From Symbiodinium natans (lineage: Eukaryota; Sar; Dinophyceae; Suessiales; Symbiodiniaceae), in assembly GCA_905221605.1 (NCBI GenBank), contig CAJNDS010002330.1:17441-81440 (forward strand): a DNA stretch of 64,000 bases, given 5' to 3'. The notes under the pieces are model-generated. The model was not told where the DNA came from. It saw nothing but the letters and a program-made list of their open reading frames with translations, and made no database searches. Positions 47,213 to 57,420 of this stretch are shown here, piece by piece. The translations under genes and the position numbers were made by a program. Position 1 is the stretch's first letter. Every line of letters begins with the position of its first letter.

Positions 47213-48080
47213 CTAGGCCACCGGGCCCAACCCCGGCGGGGCATTGGCATTGCCGGGAGGCATCCCCTCCTGGGTGTGCTCCTCAAGGCCCGGAGGGGTG
47301 GGGCCCTCCTGTGTGCGACGCCTCTTAATCTCATGGAGTTTCTTCTCTTGCTCCTCATTGAGGCTTACCCCCAGTTCATGGAGGATGCTGTCGACCTCCA
47401 TGTCCGCAGCGGATTCGCAGAAGACTTTCTCTTTGAGTAGGCCTGAGCTTGCCTCGACTGCCTTCTGTGCCCTCTCAGCTTGCTCATTCAGCACAATCAT
47501 TTCTTGTAGAAGCTGCCTTAATGACTCCTTCGCCATGTCGATGCGCTTCTGCAGGCCAATCTTTTGATCAGCAATGTGCTTTAGCTTGCCAGCTGCGCTT
47601 TGCCAGCTCTGGCTGGCCTGACTTGCAGCTTGGGAGGGCGTCACCTCCTGGCTGGCCTTGAGGCCTTTCAGGTAGGCTTTGACCTCCTCCGGCAGGGCGG
47701 CTTCATGCTTCTGGCACAGGTCGGTGAGATCGTCCACCTCTTCCTTGACCTGTGCCTTGGGTGGTCTGTACCCTGCCTCCTGGAGGTTCTTTTGCACCTC
47801 TTCAGGCACATTGTCCCATCCCACTCCAAGGGCTTGCAGGACCTTGTTCGGCAGTGATGTCTTCGGAGGCTTGGGCTTCTTTGGCGGGCTGCCAGTAAGC
47901 TGCCTCAGCCACTGTGGGCCATTGTGGCTTCCACTGGCTCCAGTTCTGTCTCGCCTTTCGAATGCTGTTTGCCCAGGGCGTTCTGCATTTCTTGCAGTGC
48001 ATGTGCGGCTGAGCCTTGTCCGCCCAAATCCATCCTGTGCAGCTTTTGCCACTGCAACAGATGTACTCGCGGGGGGCCAT
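47213..48080 (-). pseudogene. LINE copy C ORF1 (zinc ribbon, coiled coil), frameshifted
   Basis: ATG at 48080 (MAPREYICCSGKSCTGWIWA). One extra base relative to copy B near 47890 (cagcccgccaaag against cagccaccaaag) shifts the frame, after which the normal reading resumes (LPNKVLQALGVGWDNVPEEV) to TAG 47213-47215. Confidence 0.85.
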
Positions 48081-48185
48081 GGCTAAGAGGAAGGCACCTC
48101 TGGGCAAACTGTCCTAGGCTGGCTACCAGGCTAGGAAGGCTGAGACCTCCGAAACTTTCCCTCAGGCTACTCCTTGGGCCGAAAA

Positions 48186-48222
48186 CTTGAGCCAAAATGG
48201 CTTGAGCCAAAATGGCTACGGA
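48186..48222 (-). other. DinoSL plus relict DinoSL at 5' end of LINE copy C
   Basis: 48222-48201 on the minus strand is the 22-nt dinoflagellate spliced leader (TCCGTAGCC...GGCTCAAG). It is followed without a gap by CCATTTTGGCTCAAG (48200-48186), exactly the part of the leader downstream of its internal GTAG. This SL-relict arrangement is known from retroposed dinoflagellate cDNAs. Confidence 0.95.
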
Positions 48223-48223
48223 A

Positions 48224-48500
48224 GCCAGGTTCAACCCAAGTTCAACCCAGGTTCAACCTAGGTTTCGAATTGAACCCAGGTTCAACCTGAATTCAACCTG
48301 GGTTCAACTTGGGTTCAACCCGGGTTCAACCATGTTCAACCCAGGTTCAACCCAGGTTCAACCCGGGTTCAACCTGAGTTGAACTTGGATTCAACAAACC
48401 TGGGTTTAACCCAGGTTTAAACCCAGGTTCAGAGAACCCCAGAACAACTCACACCCTTCAATTAGTTCGAACCCAGGTTGAACCCAGGTTCGAACTCCAT
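48224..48500. repeat. GGTTCAACCCA satellite between LINE heads
   Basis: About twenty degenerate words of ggttcaacccag and its variants (ggttgaac, gggttcaac). Since GGTT/AACC is self-complementary, the array can pair with itself. The same satellite appears at 31826-31878 and 32605-32632. Confidence 0.9.
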
Positions 48501-48501
48501 T

Positions 48502-48523
48502 TCCGTAGCCATTTTGGCTCAAG
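48502..48523 (+). other. DinoSL at 5' end of LINE copy B
   Basis: Perfect 22-nt match to the dinoflagellate spliced leader consensus (DCCGUAGCC...GGCUCAAG), joined directly to GAGTAGCCTGAGG, the 5' untranslated region of LINE ORF1 (ATG 91 nt further on). Confidence 0.97.
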
Positions 48524-48614
48524 GAGTAGCCTGAGGGAAGTTTCGGAGGTCTCAACCTTCCTAGCCTGGTAGCCAGCCTAGGACAGTTTGCCCAGAGGTG
48601 CCTTCCTCTTAGCC

Positions 48615-49499
48615 ATGGCCCCCCGCGAGTACATCTGTTGCAGTGGCAAAAGCTGCACAGGATGGATTTGGGCGGACAAGGCTCAGCCGCACATGCTCTG
48701 CAAGAAATGCAGAACACCCTGGGCAAACAGCATTCGCAAGGCGAGACAGAACTGGAGCCAGTGGAAGCCACAATGGCCTACGGTCGCTGAGGCCGCTTAC
48801 TGGCAGCCACCAAAGAAGCCCAAGACTCCGAAAGCACCACTGCCGAACAAAGTCCTGCAAGCCCTTGGAGTGGCGTGGGACAGTGTGCCTGAAGAGGTGC
48901 AAAAGAACCTCAAGGAGGCAGGGTACAAGCCACCCAAGGCACAGGTCAAGGAAGAGGTGGACGATCTCACCGACCTGTGCCAGAAGCATGAAGCCGCCCT
49001 GCCGGAGGAGGTCAAAGCCTGCCTGAAGGGCCTCAAGGCCAGCCAGGAGGTGACGCCCTCCCAAGCTGCAAGCCAGGCCAGCCAGAGCTGGCAAAGCGCA
49101 GCTGGCAAGCTCAAGCACATTGCTGATCAAAAGATTGGCCTGCAGAAGCGCATCGACATGGCGAAGGAGTCATTAAGGCAGCTTCTACAAGAAATGATCG
49201 TGCTGAATGAGCAGGCCGAGAGGGCACAAAAGGCAGTCGAAGCAAGCTCAGGCCTGCTCAAAGAGAAAGTCTTCTGCGAATCCGCTGCGGACATGGGGGT
49301 CGACAGCATCCTCCATGAACTGGGGGTAAGCCTCAACGAGGAGCAAGAGAAGAAACTCCATGAAATTAAGGCGGAGAGAGAAGCCAAGAGGCGTCGCACA
49401 CAGGAGGGCCCCACCCCTCCGGGCCTTGAGGAGCAAACCCAGGAGGGGATGCCTCCCGGCAATGCCAATGCCCCGCCGGGGTTGGGCCCGGTGGCCTAG
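48615..49499 (+). CDS. LINE ORF1: zinc ribbon and coiled-coil protein
   Basis: A 294-residue protein starting MAPREYICCSGKSCTGWIWA (ATG 48615). Cys residues CC..C...CKKC (residues about 8-33) suggest a zinc ribbon. The middle (KAQVKEEVDDLTDLCQKHEA) and the stretch QKRIDMAKESLRQLLQEM...EQAERAQKAVE are predicted coiled coil. The tail is Pro/Gly-rich (PPGNANAPPGLGPVA). It is probably a nucleic-acid-binding, self-associating ORF1 protein of a retroelement, a role inferred from position and features. It ends at TAG 49497-49499, and ORF2 follows in the same frame. No frameshift is seen in this copy. Confidence 0.85.
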   Translation: MAPREYICCSGKSCTGWIWADKAQPHMLCKKCRTPWANSIRKARQNWSQWKPQWPTVAEAAYWQPPKKPKTPKAPLPNKVLQALGVAWDSVPEEVQKNLKEAGYKPPKAQVKEEVDDLTDLCQKHEAALPEEVKACLKGLKASQEVTPSQAASQASQSWQSAAGKLKHIADQKIGLQKRIDMAKESLRQLLQEMIVLNEQAERAQKAVEASSGLLKEKVFCESAADMGVDSILHELGVSLNEEQEKKLHEIKAEREAKRRRTQEGPTPPGLEEQTQEGMPPGNANAPPGLGPVA

Positions 49500-49508
49500 G
49501 GACTCGGC

Positions 49509-51400
49509 GTGTGGGGCCTGGAGCCCCAAAGCAAGGGCCCCACAGAGCCAATGTGCGACCCCAGCCCAGGGCTGGAACACATGCTGCGAACTGCCCAGCA
49601 GTTCCTAGTTGCATGTGCTGACTATTACAAGCGAGGTGCTCACATCAATCTACATGGGAAAAGATTGAGGGAGGCCTTGGGGAAACAACTTACTGCAGAT
49701 AGCAGTGGTTGTGAGCAAGGCTGGCAGAAGCCCAGCCACTTTTGTCGGCCTGGAAAGGAGTCGCCAGAAAGCGTTCCGATCACAGGGCCAAAGTTTTTCA
49801 AGCTGGACCTTACAGATGATGAGGCACCAGCAGACGGAGAACAAATGAAGCCACTGTGGGAGGTGAGCCCTGATGGGAACCCTCTGGTTACCCAAGGCCC
49901 CCCCCCACCACAATGTAATGATGAAGCCCAGAAGGTGATACCTTCCCTCTGCAGCCCAGAAGATTTGGGTTCGGAGATGACATGGCAGGAGGTGGTCAGC
50001 CTCCTGGAAGACCAAGCGAGCCCCTTCCAGGCGAAGGAAGCCACCCTTTTAAGCTTCATCGAAGCCCAAGAGGAGGTGATGGCGGAGGACTCCCTGGCCT
50101 GGGGTTGGTGCAGGATGGTCCTGCGTGCCCTAGAGCAAGGAGAGGATGTCACCGGGAAAGCCATCCAACAGGCAAAGGAGGTGATAGCCTCTGAGCTCCC
50201 AAAGAGTGAGGAGCCCCTGACACCGGAACAGGTGCTGGGTCAGCAGGAACGAGAGGAAGACCTTGCACACGGCGAGGGCACCGACTCAGAAGAGCCCAGC
50301 CATGAGAAGGTTAAACCTTCCGCCTCGCCTGACCAGTATCTAAGCATCATGAGTGCCAATGTCACCAGTTTCAACAACGGGGCGTTGGAGTGGGTGACCT
50401 CCTCCAAAGCCAAGGTGGTGTGTCTGCAGGAAACCCACCTCACACCGGAACTGCTGCATGGCAGGCGAGCCACACTGCAATCCCTCGGATGGGATCTCTA
50501 TGCTGAGCCGGCCTCCCTGTCGGACAAGGGCACAAGGTTGGGGGGCACTGCTTGTGCCTTTCCCAAAAATAGCGGAGTGTGGCAAAAAGCCACCTACCAA
50601 TGCAAAGGGGCGGGCTACACAGCCGTGGGTCTGAGACAAAGAAGGTGGGACTACACGATTGTGTCCCTCTACCTGAGGGACACGGAAGGCCTGAATGGTC
50701 CCACGAATGCAGAGGTGCTATCCTCTCTGGTGGCTTTCGTGAGAACCCTCCCGGAGCCCTGGATCATCTTGGGGGATTGGAACCTGGACCCGACGGAAGT
50801 TCAGGACACAGCGCTGATTCAGGTGATGCGGGGGCGGATGGTAGCCACTGGAGAAGCTACATGCAACCATGGGGCGGAGCTGGACTTTGGGGTGGTGAGT
50901 AGGAGCCTGGAAGCCCTGGTGGATCTGTCTGCAACCTGGGCAGTCCCGTGGAAACCACACGCAGCCTTGCACCTCAAAGTCAAGGACGGTGCCAGCGAAT
51001 GGAAGTCCTGGAAACTTCCCCAGTTCCCGAAACTCACAGCAGACCTCAAAAACCAAGAATGGCGAGAGGTCCAACCCTCCCATTTCGCCATAATGGACAG
51101 GACCTGTGCCCAAGAGGACCAGAGCACCTGGCAGCTGGCGACCTGGGCGGCCAGCCTGGAGCACTGCCACGAAGCACCGAGGACTGGCAGAGGTTGGTGT
51201 GTGCAGGCCCAATGGGGACCCTTAGTCTTGCAGCGCCCTTCCACTGCCCGCAAAGGCTCTGAAGTGGGCAGGTGGGCACGCATGGCCAGAATCCTGGAAG
51301 AAGTGCCCGCCTCCCAGCAGCACCTACCGGACCTAGGCACCCTCCAAGCCTGTCAAGACATTGCTGAAGGTACTGCCTTCCTCACAGAACTGTACCAGCA
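49509..51400 (+). CDS. LINE ORF2, N-terminal part with APE-type endonuclease
   Basis: Open from 49509 to the N gap. The first ATG is at 49550 (MCDPSPGLEHMLRTAQQFLV), but the frame is continuous with ORF1 apart from one TAG. About 270 residues of acidic, low-similarity sequence precede the endonuclease, which begins YLSIMSANVTSFN (N at the metal site). It contains LQETHLTPELL (Glu), GDWNLDP (Asp/Asn), ELDFGVVS (Asp) and PHAALHL (His), the arrangement of exonuclease-endonuclease-phosphatase nucleases that nick target DNA in LINEs. The reverse transcriptase is expected beyond the gap. No disabling change is seen. Confidence 0.9.
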
Positions 51401-51500
51401 NNNNNNNNNNNNNNNNNNNNNNNNNNNNNNNNNNNNNNNNNNNNNNNNNNNNNNNNNNNNNNNNNNNNNNNNNNNNNNNNNNNNNNNNNNNNNNNNNNNN
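51401..51500. other. Assembly gap, 100 N
   Basis: Exactly 100 N, the usual placeholder for a gap of unknown size. The sequence on the two sides is unrelated (LINE ORF2, then AT-rich DNA). Confidence 0.99.
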
Positions 51501-52490
51501 TTCAAGAAAGAAAATTTCTCATTATCCAGATATAAAAAATAAGACGAATGAATCCTCGATTCTCCCTCAAAGAATCTTTCTCGGCCGAATTCAGGTTTAT
51601 CTATCTTTCAGGTGGTCAGGGCTTCTAAGAAGATCGATTTGATATTTCTTGTTTCGATATTTCCCCACCTTGAAGATATGTCCGCCTCTAGTGAGAGAGA
51701 AGCATAGTTGTCAAATTTTGATGAAGTCCTAGCTCCTTTGGTGATATAGATCCCTTCCGTGCCCTGCGCGCACGTTTTTGGCAGAAGCAGCCCACTTTGA
51801 TTTGCATGTAGCATCCTTGGGATGATATGCCAAGCCCGAACGGCATCGTCCTCATCGTGATGATGGTCATCATCGTCATCATCGTACCCATCACTATGAC
51901 TATTTTCAGCAAACAACATCATCACCCTCATCATCATTCTCATCCTCATCATCATCGTCATCATCGTCATCATCGTCACAAGTAGTATGCAAGTTCTTGG
52001 ACTTACCTACGTGGGGCAAAGTAGCCTGCGATAACAAGTAACAAGGAGAAACAAGCGATTGTGGTTCCAATGCGATCATGATATGGAGGGTCAATGCTTC
52101 AAGCAATGGTGTCAGATTTTGTCAAAACTGGAGAGCCAGCGTCAAATCGTCCCTTCGTTCCCTGCGGCGCCGTGAGACAAGGTTTGCCTCATTTCAAGTG
52201 AGCTAACAATGGGGGTTGCCTCTTCCCTTCACATTGATCTCGTGTTTGTCACCAATACGGCACTGGTGTCTTTTCATGAACGAATATTCCCAGCTGGGGA
52301 AGATCAGGACCGGGGCAAACTCTGGTCCTCGTACCACACTTGCGACTTGCCGGCACGGATGTCACTGGTGTCAGTCGTGACTATACGTGACGATGCTTGT
52401 GTCCAAGGTGCAGCAACCTTGTCCTCAACAATCTTGGGATGCAGCCGCTGATGTAGACATGTTTTTGCTCCAGCAGCCAGCTGACAGTCG
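51501..52490. other. No gene; AT-rich start and CAT/GAT microsatellite
   Basis: 51501-51700 is AT-rich. 51845-51985 contains a (CAT/CGT)n tract (catcatcgtcatcatcgtca). The remainder is mixed sequence downstream of the HEAT-repeat gene. Confidence 0.6.
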
Positions 52491-52491
52491 C

Positions 52492-54732
52492 TCAAGATGG
52501 ATCACCCTCGGCTACGCTGGGTTCGATTGCCGCCAACGCATCGACAGCTGCGTTGCGGACATCTGGATCATCATCATTGTCCTGGAGCGCCCTCTGGATA
52601 ATTGAAATAATGGAAGCAATTGCCTCAGCCTCGCTAGCCTTGAGGCTGATGCCTATTGCCGCCAAGGCCTTGACAGCTTCTCTGCGGACGTTGCTGTACT
52701 CGTCTTGGAGCTTGCTCTCGATGCTCTCGAGAGCGGTGTCTGTGATTGCATCTGCCCCAACTCTGGCAACTGCTGCCAAGGCCTTAAGAGACGCCTCGCG
52801 GACAGACCACTCTGAAGACGCGAGCTGACTCGTCACAGCCGGAAGGATGGCCGCCATCACACCTGCGTCACCTTGGACTGCAACCGAAGCCAAGGCTCCA
52901 AGCGCCGCTGTGATGACCTCCTCACGCTCATCCTCCAGCTTGGCCTGGATGGCTGGGATGATGGTGCTCAGTACATCTCTGGTGCTGGCACTGCCTGCGG
53001 CTGCAGCCAGCGCCTCAAGAGCTTTTCTGCGAACAAGGTGCTGCTCATCCCCGAGCTTCGCCGTGATGCTGGGAATGAGAGCCAGCATTTCATCAGCTGC
53101 TCCATCTGCTCTACTGACTTTGCTTGCAACAGAAGCTAGGGCCGCCAGGGCTGTCAAGTGGAGAGGTCTAAACTCATCTCCCAGCGTGGGCTTGATAGCT
53201 CGAATGATCGCCGCAAGCACCTCCGTTGCGCTGACCTCCCGGGCAATCGCGGGCAAGGCCAGGAGAGCTGCCATGCGGGCATCCGCACGATCCGAGAGCT
53301 TGGTCTGGACAGCAGGAATGACGACCCCAACTACGTCAGCCTCGCTGACCTTGCTGGCAACTGCCGCCAAGGCTGCGGGCGCTGCGTTGCGAACATCCTT
53401 GGCTGGATCCTCGAGCTGAGCAATGATGATTGCGATGACGCTGCAGAGCAAGTCTCCACTAACCTCCGCCTGCTGAAGAGCCAGCATCCCTGTGGCAAGC
53501 TTCTCCCTGCCCTGCAACACTGTCCTCCTCTCCTCCGCAGAGATTCCACGATTCCGAAGACGTGCAAAGAACACCATGGCCTCTACCATCGGCGGCAGGT
53601 GGTGTAGCCGAAACTGCAGGACCGCCTCATCAAGCGCGGCGAAGCCACCACGATTCCGAGCCTTGATGGCAGAGATGAGGTCTCGCTCGTCCTCGGCGCG
53701 GCTACTTCGAGCTGCGCTGCTGTTGCAAAGGATGCCGGTACCCCGGAGGCACTCCATGTCGTCACATCCGTAGACAAAGAGGCTTCTCATGCGCTGGACG
53801 ATGGCAGCGGCATACTCCTCAGACATGGCAGAGAAGATCGGCACCTGCGTCTCTTTCGCCTCCGCGACCTCGTGGACACACCAGAGGCGCGTGTAAAGGT
53901 CGGCCTTGGACGTGTGGACGGCGCAGAGTCCATGTCCCAACTTCACGGCCTCACATTCGATCACTCTCTTGAAAGGCATGAGCTCCAGCTGCTCCTGGGG
54001 TTTAGGGATCAGGGTAGTAGGGTTTGGGGTTTAGGGTTTGGGGTTTAGGGTTTAGGGTCTAGGGGACTGCTCCTGGATGCTGGGGCCTGCTGCGTCCTCA
54101 GGCTGATAGTTTGCGAAGACGCAAAACCACACGCGGATCTCATGTAGACTCTCCAGGAGGCCCCTCTGTTCAAGGCTTGTCTCTACAGCGGCCTTCAACT
54201 GCTCCATGTCTTCAGCCCATGCGTGGGAGAGCATGAGAGTCGCATCTGCAGAGTTGTCCGGTGTCATTAGCACAGACAAACCACAGCCACTCCCACATGT
54301 CCAGCGTTTAACAAAGTGCTCATTGACATCGTACATGGAGACGTAGTGCTTCTGTTTTTCGGATAGCTCGGTATAGAGCCTCGTGCCGCTGACGTGCGTC
54401 AAGACATCGAACCACTGGCTCATTGTGAGGGCCCATGTGGTAGGGTGGCGCCTTTGGCGCTCCCTCATCGTCGCAGTCACGCCCTCCTTGGATGTCATAC
54501 GTGGGGGCGGCTCTGGTGCTAACAAGAGCAGTGCTCCTAAGTTTTCAGACAGCTTCTTGAGGTTCACTTCCTCTTCAAAGCCATACTCCTCCAGCACTTC
54601 CACCGCCCTCTTGAGCTGCTTCAAGTTGACCGCCTCCTCCTCCACGCCATGCTTCAGCGCCTGCACTGCCTCTTGCACCCTCGCAAGGTCGTGCTGCGAC
54701 AACTTCTCGAGTTGGGGCAGCGTCACCCTCAT
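52492..54732 (-). CDS. TIR-like domain plus HEAT-repeat protein, two exons
   Basis: Predicted 720 residues: exon 1 54732-54073, exon 2 53994-52492. The N-terminus is helical (VNLKQLKRAVEVLEEYGFEE). A domain with LMLSHAWAEDMEQL, IRVWFCVFANYQPED and DLYTRLWCVHE follows, spanning the exon junction; this SHxW...RLWCVxE pattern recurs in dinoflagellate proteins and looks TIR-like (inference). From about residue 390 there are about eight HEAT/armadillo-type helical repeats of about 40 residues (IIPAIQAKLEDEREEV..AALGALASVA), ending VAEGDPS with TGA. The repeats probably form a protein-binding solenoid and the N-domain may signal or bind nucleotide; neither is proved. The start is the first ATG in frame; the frame is open further upstream (LFAVLLKRQQI), so an upstream exon is possible. 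Confidence 0.82.
53995..54072 (-). other. 78-nt intron made of CCCTAAA repeats, 10-bp direct repeats
   Basis: On the minus strand exon 1 ends ATCCAG, the intron is GAGCAGTCCCCTAGACC...AACCCCAG, and exon 2 starts GAGCAGCTGG. CCAGGAGCAG occurs at both ends (54067-54076 and 53989-53998). The body is almost all CCCTAAA/CCCCAAA, with in-frame TAA. Removal restores IQEQLELMPFKRV. Confidence 0.85.
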
Positions 54733-55424
54733 GATCTGCTGCCTCTTGAGCAGAACTGCGAACAAGGCAATCGAATTTCATGATAAGACTCAGACTCTTT
54801 GGAGGGTGTAGGCTGCGAACGCTTCAACTCGAAAGCTGCCTGTCTTGTAGGGAGAAAACGTGGCAGGAATCCTAAGCAGCCCACTCCAGAAAGCCTCGAA
54901 GACCCCACAGGAGATACTGGTGCTGTCAGACCCCAGAACTGCGGAGCTTTGGGCTCCTGCCTGCAGTAGCGATCGCCAGCACTCCGGTCAGTCTCGAGGT
55001 CGAGGCTAAACGCCTCAGGCCTCCGGCCGCGGCGGATTGTGATGATTATGCCCGCTAGGATTCCTTACACTTATTTTTGCTACTATTGCAATTTTGCTTG
55101 TAGAGATTAGATCAAGTTGGTCAAGCAGGGTTTGACCAGATCCAGAAAACGAACAATCAAAATGGATTACGATTGCCATGATACTATATGTTTTTACTTT
55201 TACTATTTTTCTGTTATTATTACTATGACTATTACTATGATTATTACTATGATCATTGCTATTATTACCATGATTGCTTACTTGCTCTGCTCCTGCGACT
55301 GGAAGGCCATAGCCAGAGCTGAAATTCCCAAACAGCATCCGAGAGTCAGCTTCCTGAGAGTCAGCTTCCTTCCCCAACCCACATTCGGACTGGGGGGGGG
55401 GGTGGGGCCAGGTATAGGGGAGAA

Positions 55425-55455
<31 letters not shown>

Positions 55456-55840
55456 ACTCCCCCCAATTCCCCCTCCCGCCCACCGGCCAAATCTCGGAGC
55501 CCCCCCAAAGCTTTCAACTTTACGCCTCAAACCAACCCCCCCCCCCACGCCCCCCGCCTTCCCCCCCTCACCCTCACTACCCCTTCCTGCCGCCTCGGTA
55601 CCCTTGCCGAGGCGGCCTCGCGTTAGCGATAAAGTTATCATAGCAATCATAGCAACAATAGCAATGACAGCAACAATAGTTGCAATCAGAAAAGATGCGA
55701 AACTTATACAAAAGATACAATCACAACAAAGACAACGGCAAGAATGGTAACGATGGTGCTCAAGGCTGAATGGTTGGGACACCGTGCCTCGCCATGCTGC
55801 GACGTGGCATTCAGGACAAGCCATGATAGAAGATGGAGAA
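54733..55840. other. No gene; poly-C and TACTAT tracts
   Basis: A run of about 32 C at 55425-55455 with more C-rich DNA to 55600, an ATTACTATGA repeat tract at 55205-55275 and an ATAGCAACA-type tract at 55635-55680. No coding signature. Confidence 0.6.
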
Positions 55841-56788
55841 ACTACACTCTCAAGGGTTCAGGTCCGTTGTAAAGCTGGAACACTTCATATTTACTGCCAA
55901 CGTCATCGCAGCAGGGATCCTCCCTAAGGGGGTGGGGAGGTGTAGCCGCATGCAACAAAACACGCTGAGAACAGACCCAAAAGATTATCAAAACCGTAAC
56001 TCAAATGGCTCTACTCAACCTGCACCAGCGACCGCTGGTGCCGATCTCTTTCAACATGTCAGCACGCACAACATGGCTTCTGAAACTCTAGCTAGGAATG
56101 ACGATTTATGACTATGTAGTGTTGCGACAGTTAGCTACTTCCATTGCCACTTTCAAGGGGGCACTTGAACTCGCAGCCCTGGCATCTCCACCAGGGCCGT
56201 ATGCCACAATATCCACGTCGAGGTCAAGTCGGACACAAGAGCTGCACCACAGACGGCAGGAGCACCGTTGAGGCGCTCTACTTAAGATTTCTGAACGCGT
56301 GAAATTTGGGCCGACGAGAATCAACGGGCAGTGAGAGGCGTATCGCTGTCGTAAGCTGCACGGACAGTGGTCAATTTCTTGGGTGTCTCGCCCTGTCCCC
56401 TCCAACACGAGGATCAACCACAACACACGTTGAGGCCACCTGCCAGAATGATGGATCGGGGAACTTGGGGTCCCAAAATATGGTCATGAGCACCCATCCC
56501 TGCTCGATCCAGGCCCCAGTGCAATATCAAGCAAGCTTTTCAGGCGAGTATCGGGAAGGTCTCTGCAACAACCTGCCCCACATAATGATGTTTTCCTTAG
56601 ATCAACATCGTTGAAGGCGCGTTTCTCAAACTCGGCTCTTTGAACGTAAGCAGCCTGGGATGGGGGTGTGTGCCAGACACACCCACAGCAATCATGTTGG
56701 TACGAGTAGTGAGATGTGGTGAGTAGATGAGGCAATGCCTTTGTAAAGCTGCTGATGGCGATGTTGATATGGCGGCGATGATGGTGGC

Positions 56789-56840
<52 letters not shown>

Positions 56841-57310
56841 TCGGTGATGTTGCTGACGACGATGATGATACAGATGACAACACCGATGGTGATAATGATG
56901 CTGATGCTGTCAACCTTCCTCATGACGGCAACGATGAGGATGGCCATGATTGATGCGGGAACAAAGTTGTCACAACCAAAATGAGCAGAACGATGATTGC
57001 AACGACCAATGCGATACTGATGTTGCTGATGTTTCCAACTTCTTCATTTCGAAGATGATAACGCCTTGGATACGGAGGCTCGTGGCGTTCACAAAAGTGA
57101 CCACGGTGATGGATGAGGACGATGCTGATAATCATGAGGGTAGGTAGCAATGACAATGACTAAAGCGATCACGATTGCAGTACGTGCGGCGCTAATTCCT
57201 TCCATGCCAGGAAGTGTGATGATAAGAACATAGAAGAACGCTGATGAAAAGTCCACGGTCTCAAATGCTGATGCGTGATGTTCGAGTGCTGGAGCGCAGC
57301 ACTTGCTACA
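55840..57310. other. No gene recognised; GAT microsatellite
   Basis: A (GAT/ATG)n microsatellite lies at about 56782-56842 with looser GATGATG sequence to 57150. Open frames such as 56112-56426 (-) have no recognisable features. Confidence 0.5.
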
Positions 57311-57329
57311 GCTGGTTAAGATGCCATCA

Positions 57330-57420
57330 CCCTAAACCCTAAACCCTAAACCCTAAACCCGAAACCCTAAACTCTAAACCCTAAACCCTAAACCCTAAAC
57401 CCTAAACCCTAAACCATACC
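57330..57420 (-). repeat. Telomere-like CCCTAAA array
   Basis: About twelve CCCTAAA units with minor variants (CCCGAAA, CTCTAAA). Confidence 0.92.

Larger units (their letters stand above)
42620..48222 (-). mobile_element. LINE copy C, near full length, 3'-truncated
   Basis: It begins with the spliced leader at 48222 and runs through ORF1, the endonuclease, reverse transcriptase and RNase H, stopping abruptly within the RNase H C-terminus (KKAQEFLAS) at about 42620. About 1.2 kb of 3' sequence seen in copy A is absent. It is tail-to-tail with copy A and head-to-head with copy B. Several frameshifts make it inactive. Confidence 0.92.
48502..51400 (+). mobile_element. LINE copy B, 5' half, cut by assembly gap
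   Basis: Starts with the spliced leader and carries intact ORF1 and the start of ORF2 (complete endonuclease). It stops at the N gap at a point equivalent to about 45350 in copy C. It is an inverted repeat of 45350-48222 with a roughly 280-bp satellite spacer. Confidence 0.93.

Noticed and set aside
48484-48500. GGTTCGAACTCC resembling a tRNA B box
   Set aside because: It is a variant of the GGTTCAACCC satellite; no A box or acceptor stem nearby.
51361-51642. Open frames running across the N block into AT-rich DNA
   Set aside because: The gap has unknown length and content; coding after it is artificial. ORF2 is ended at 51400.
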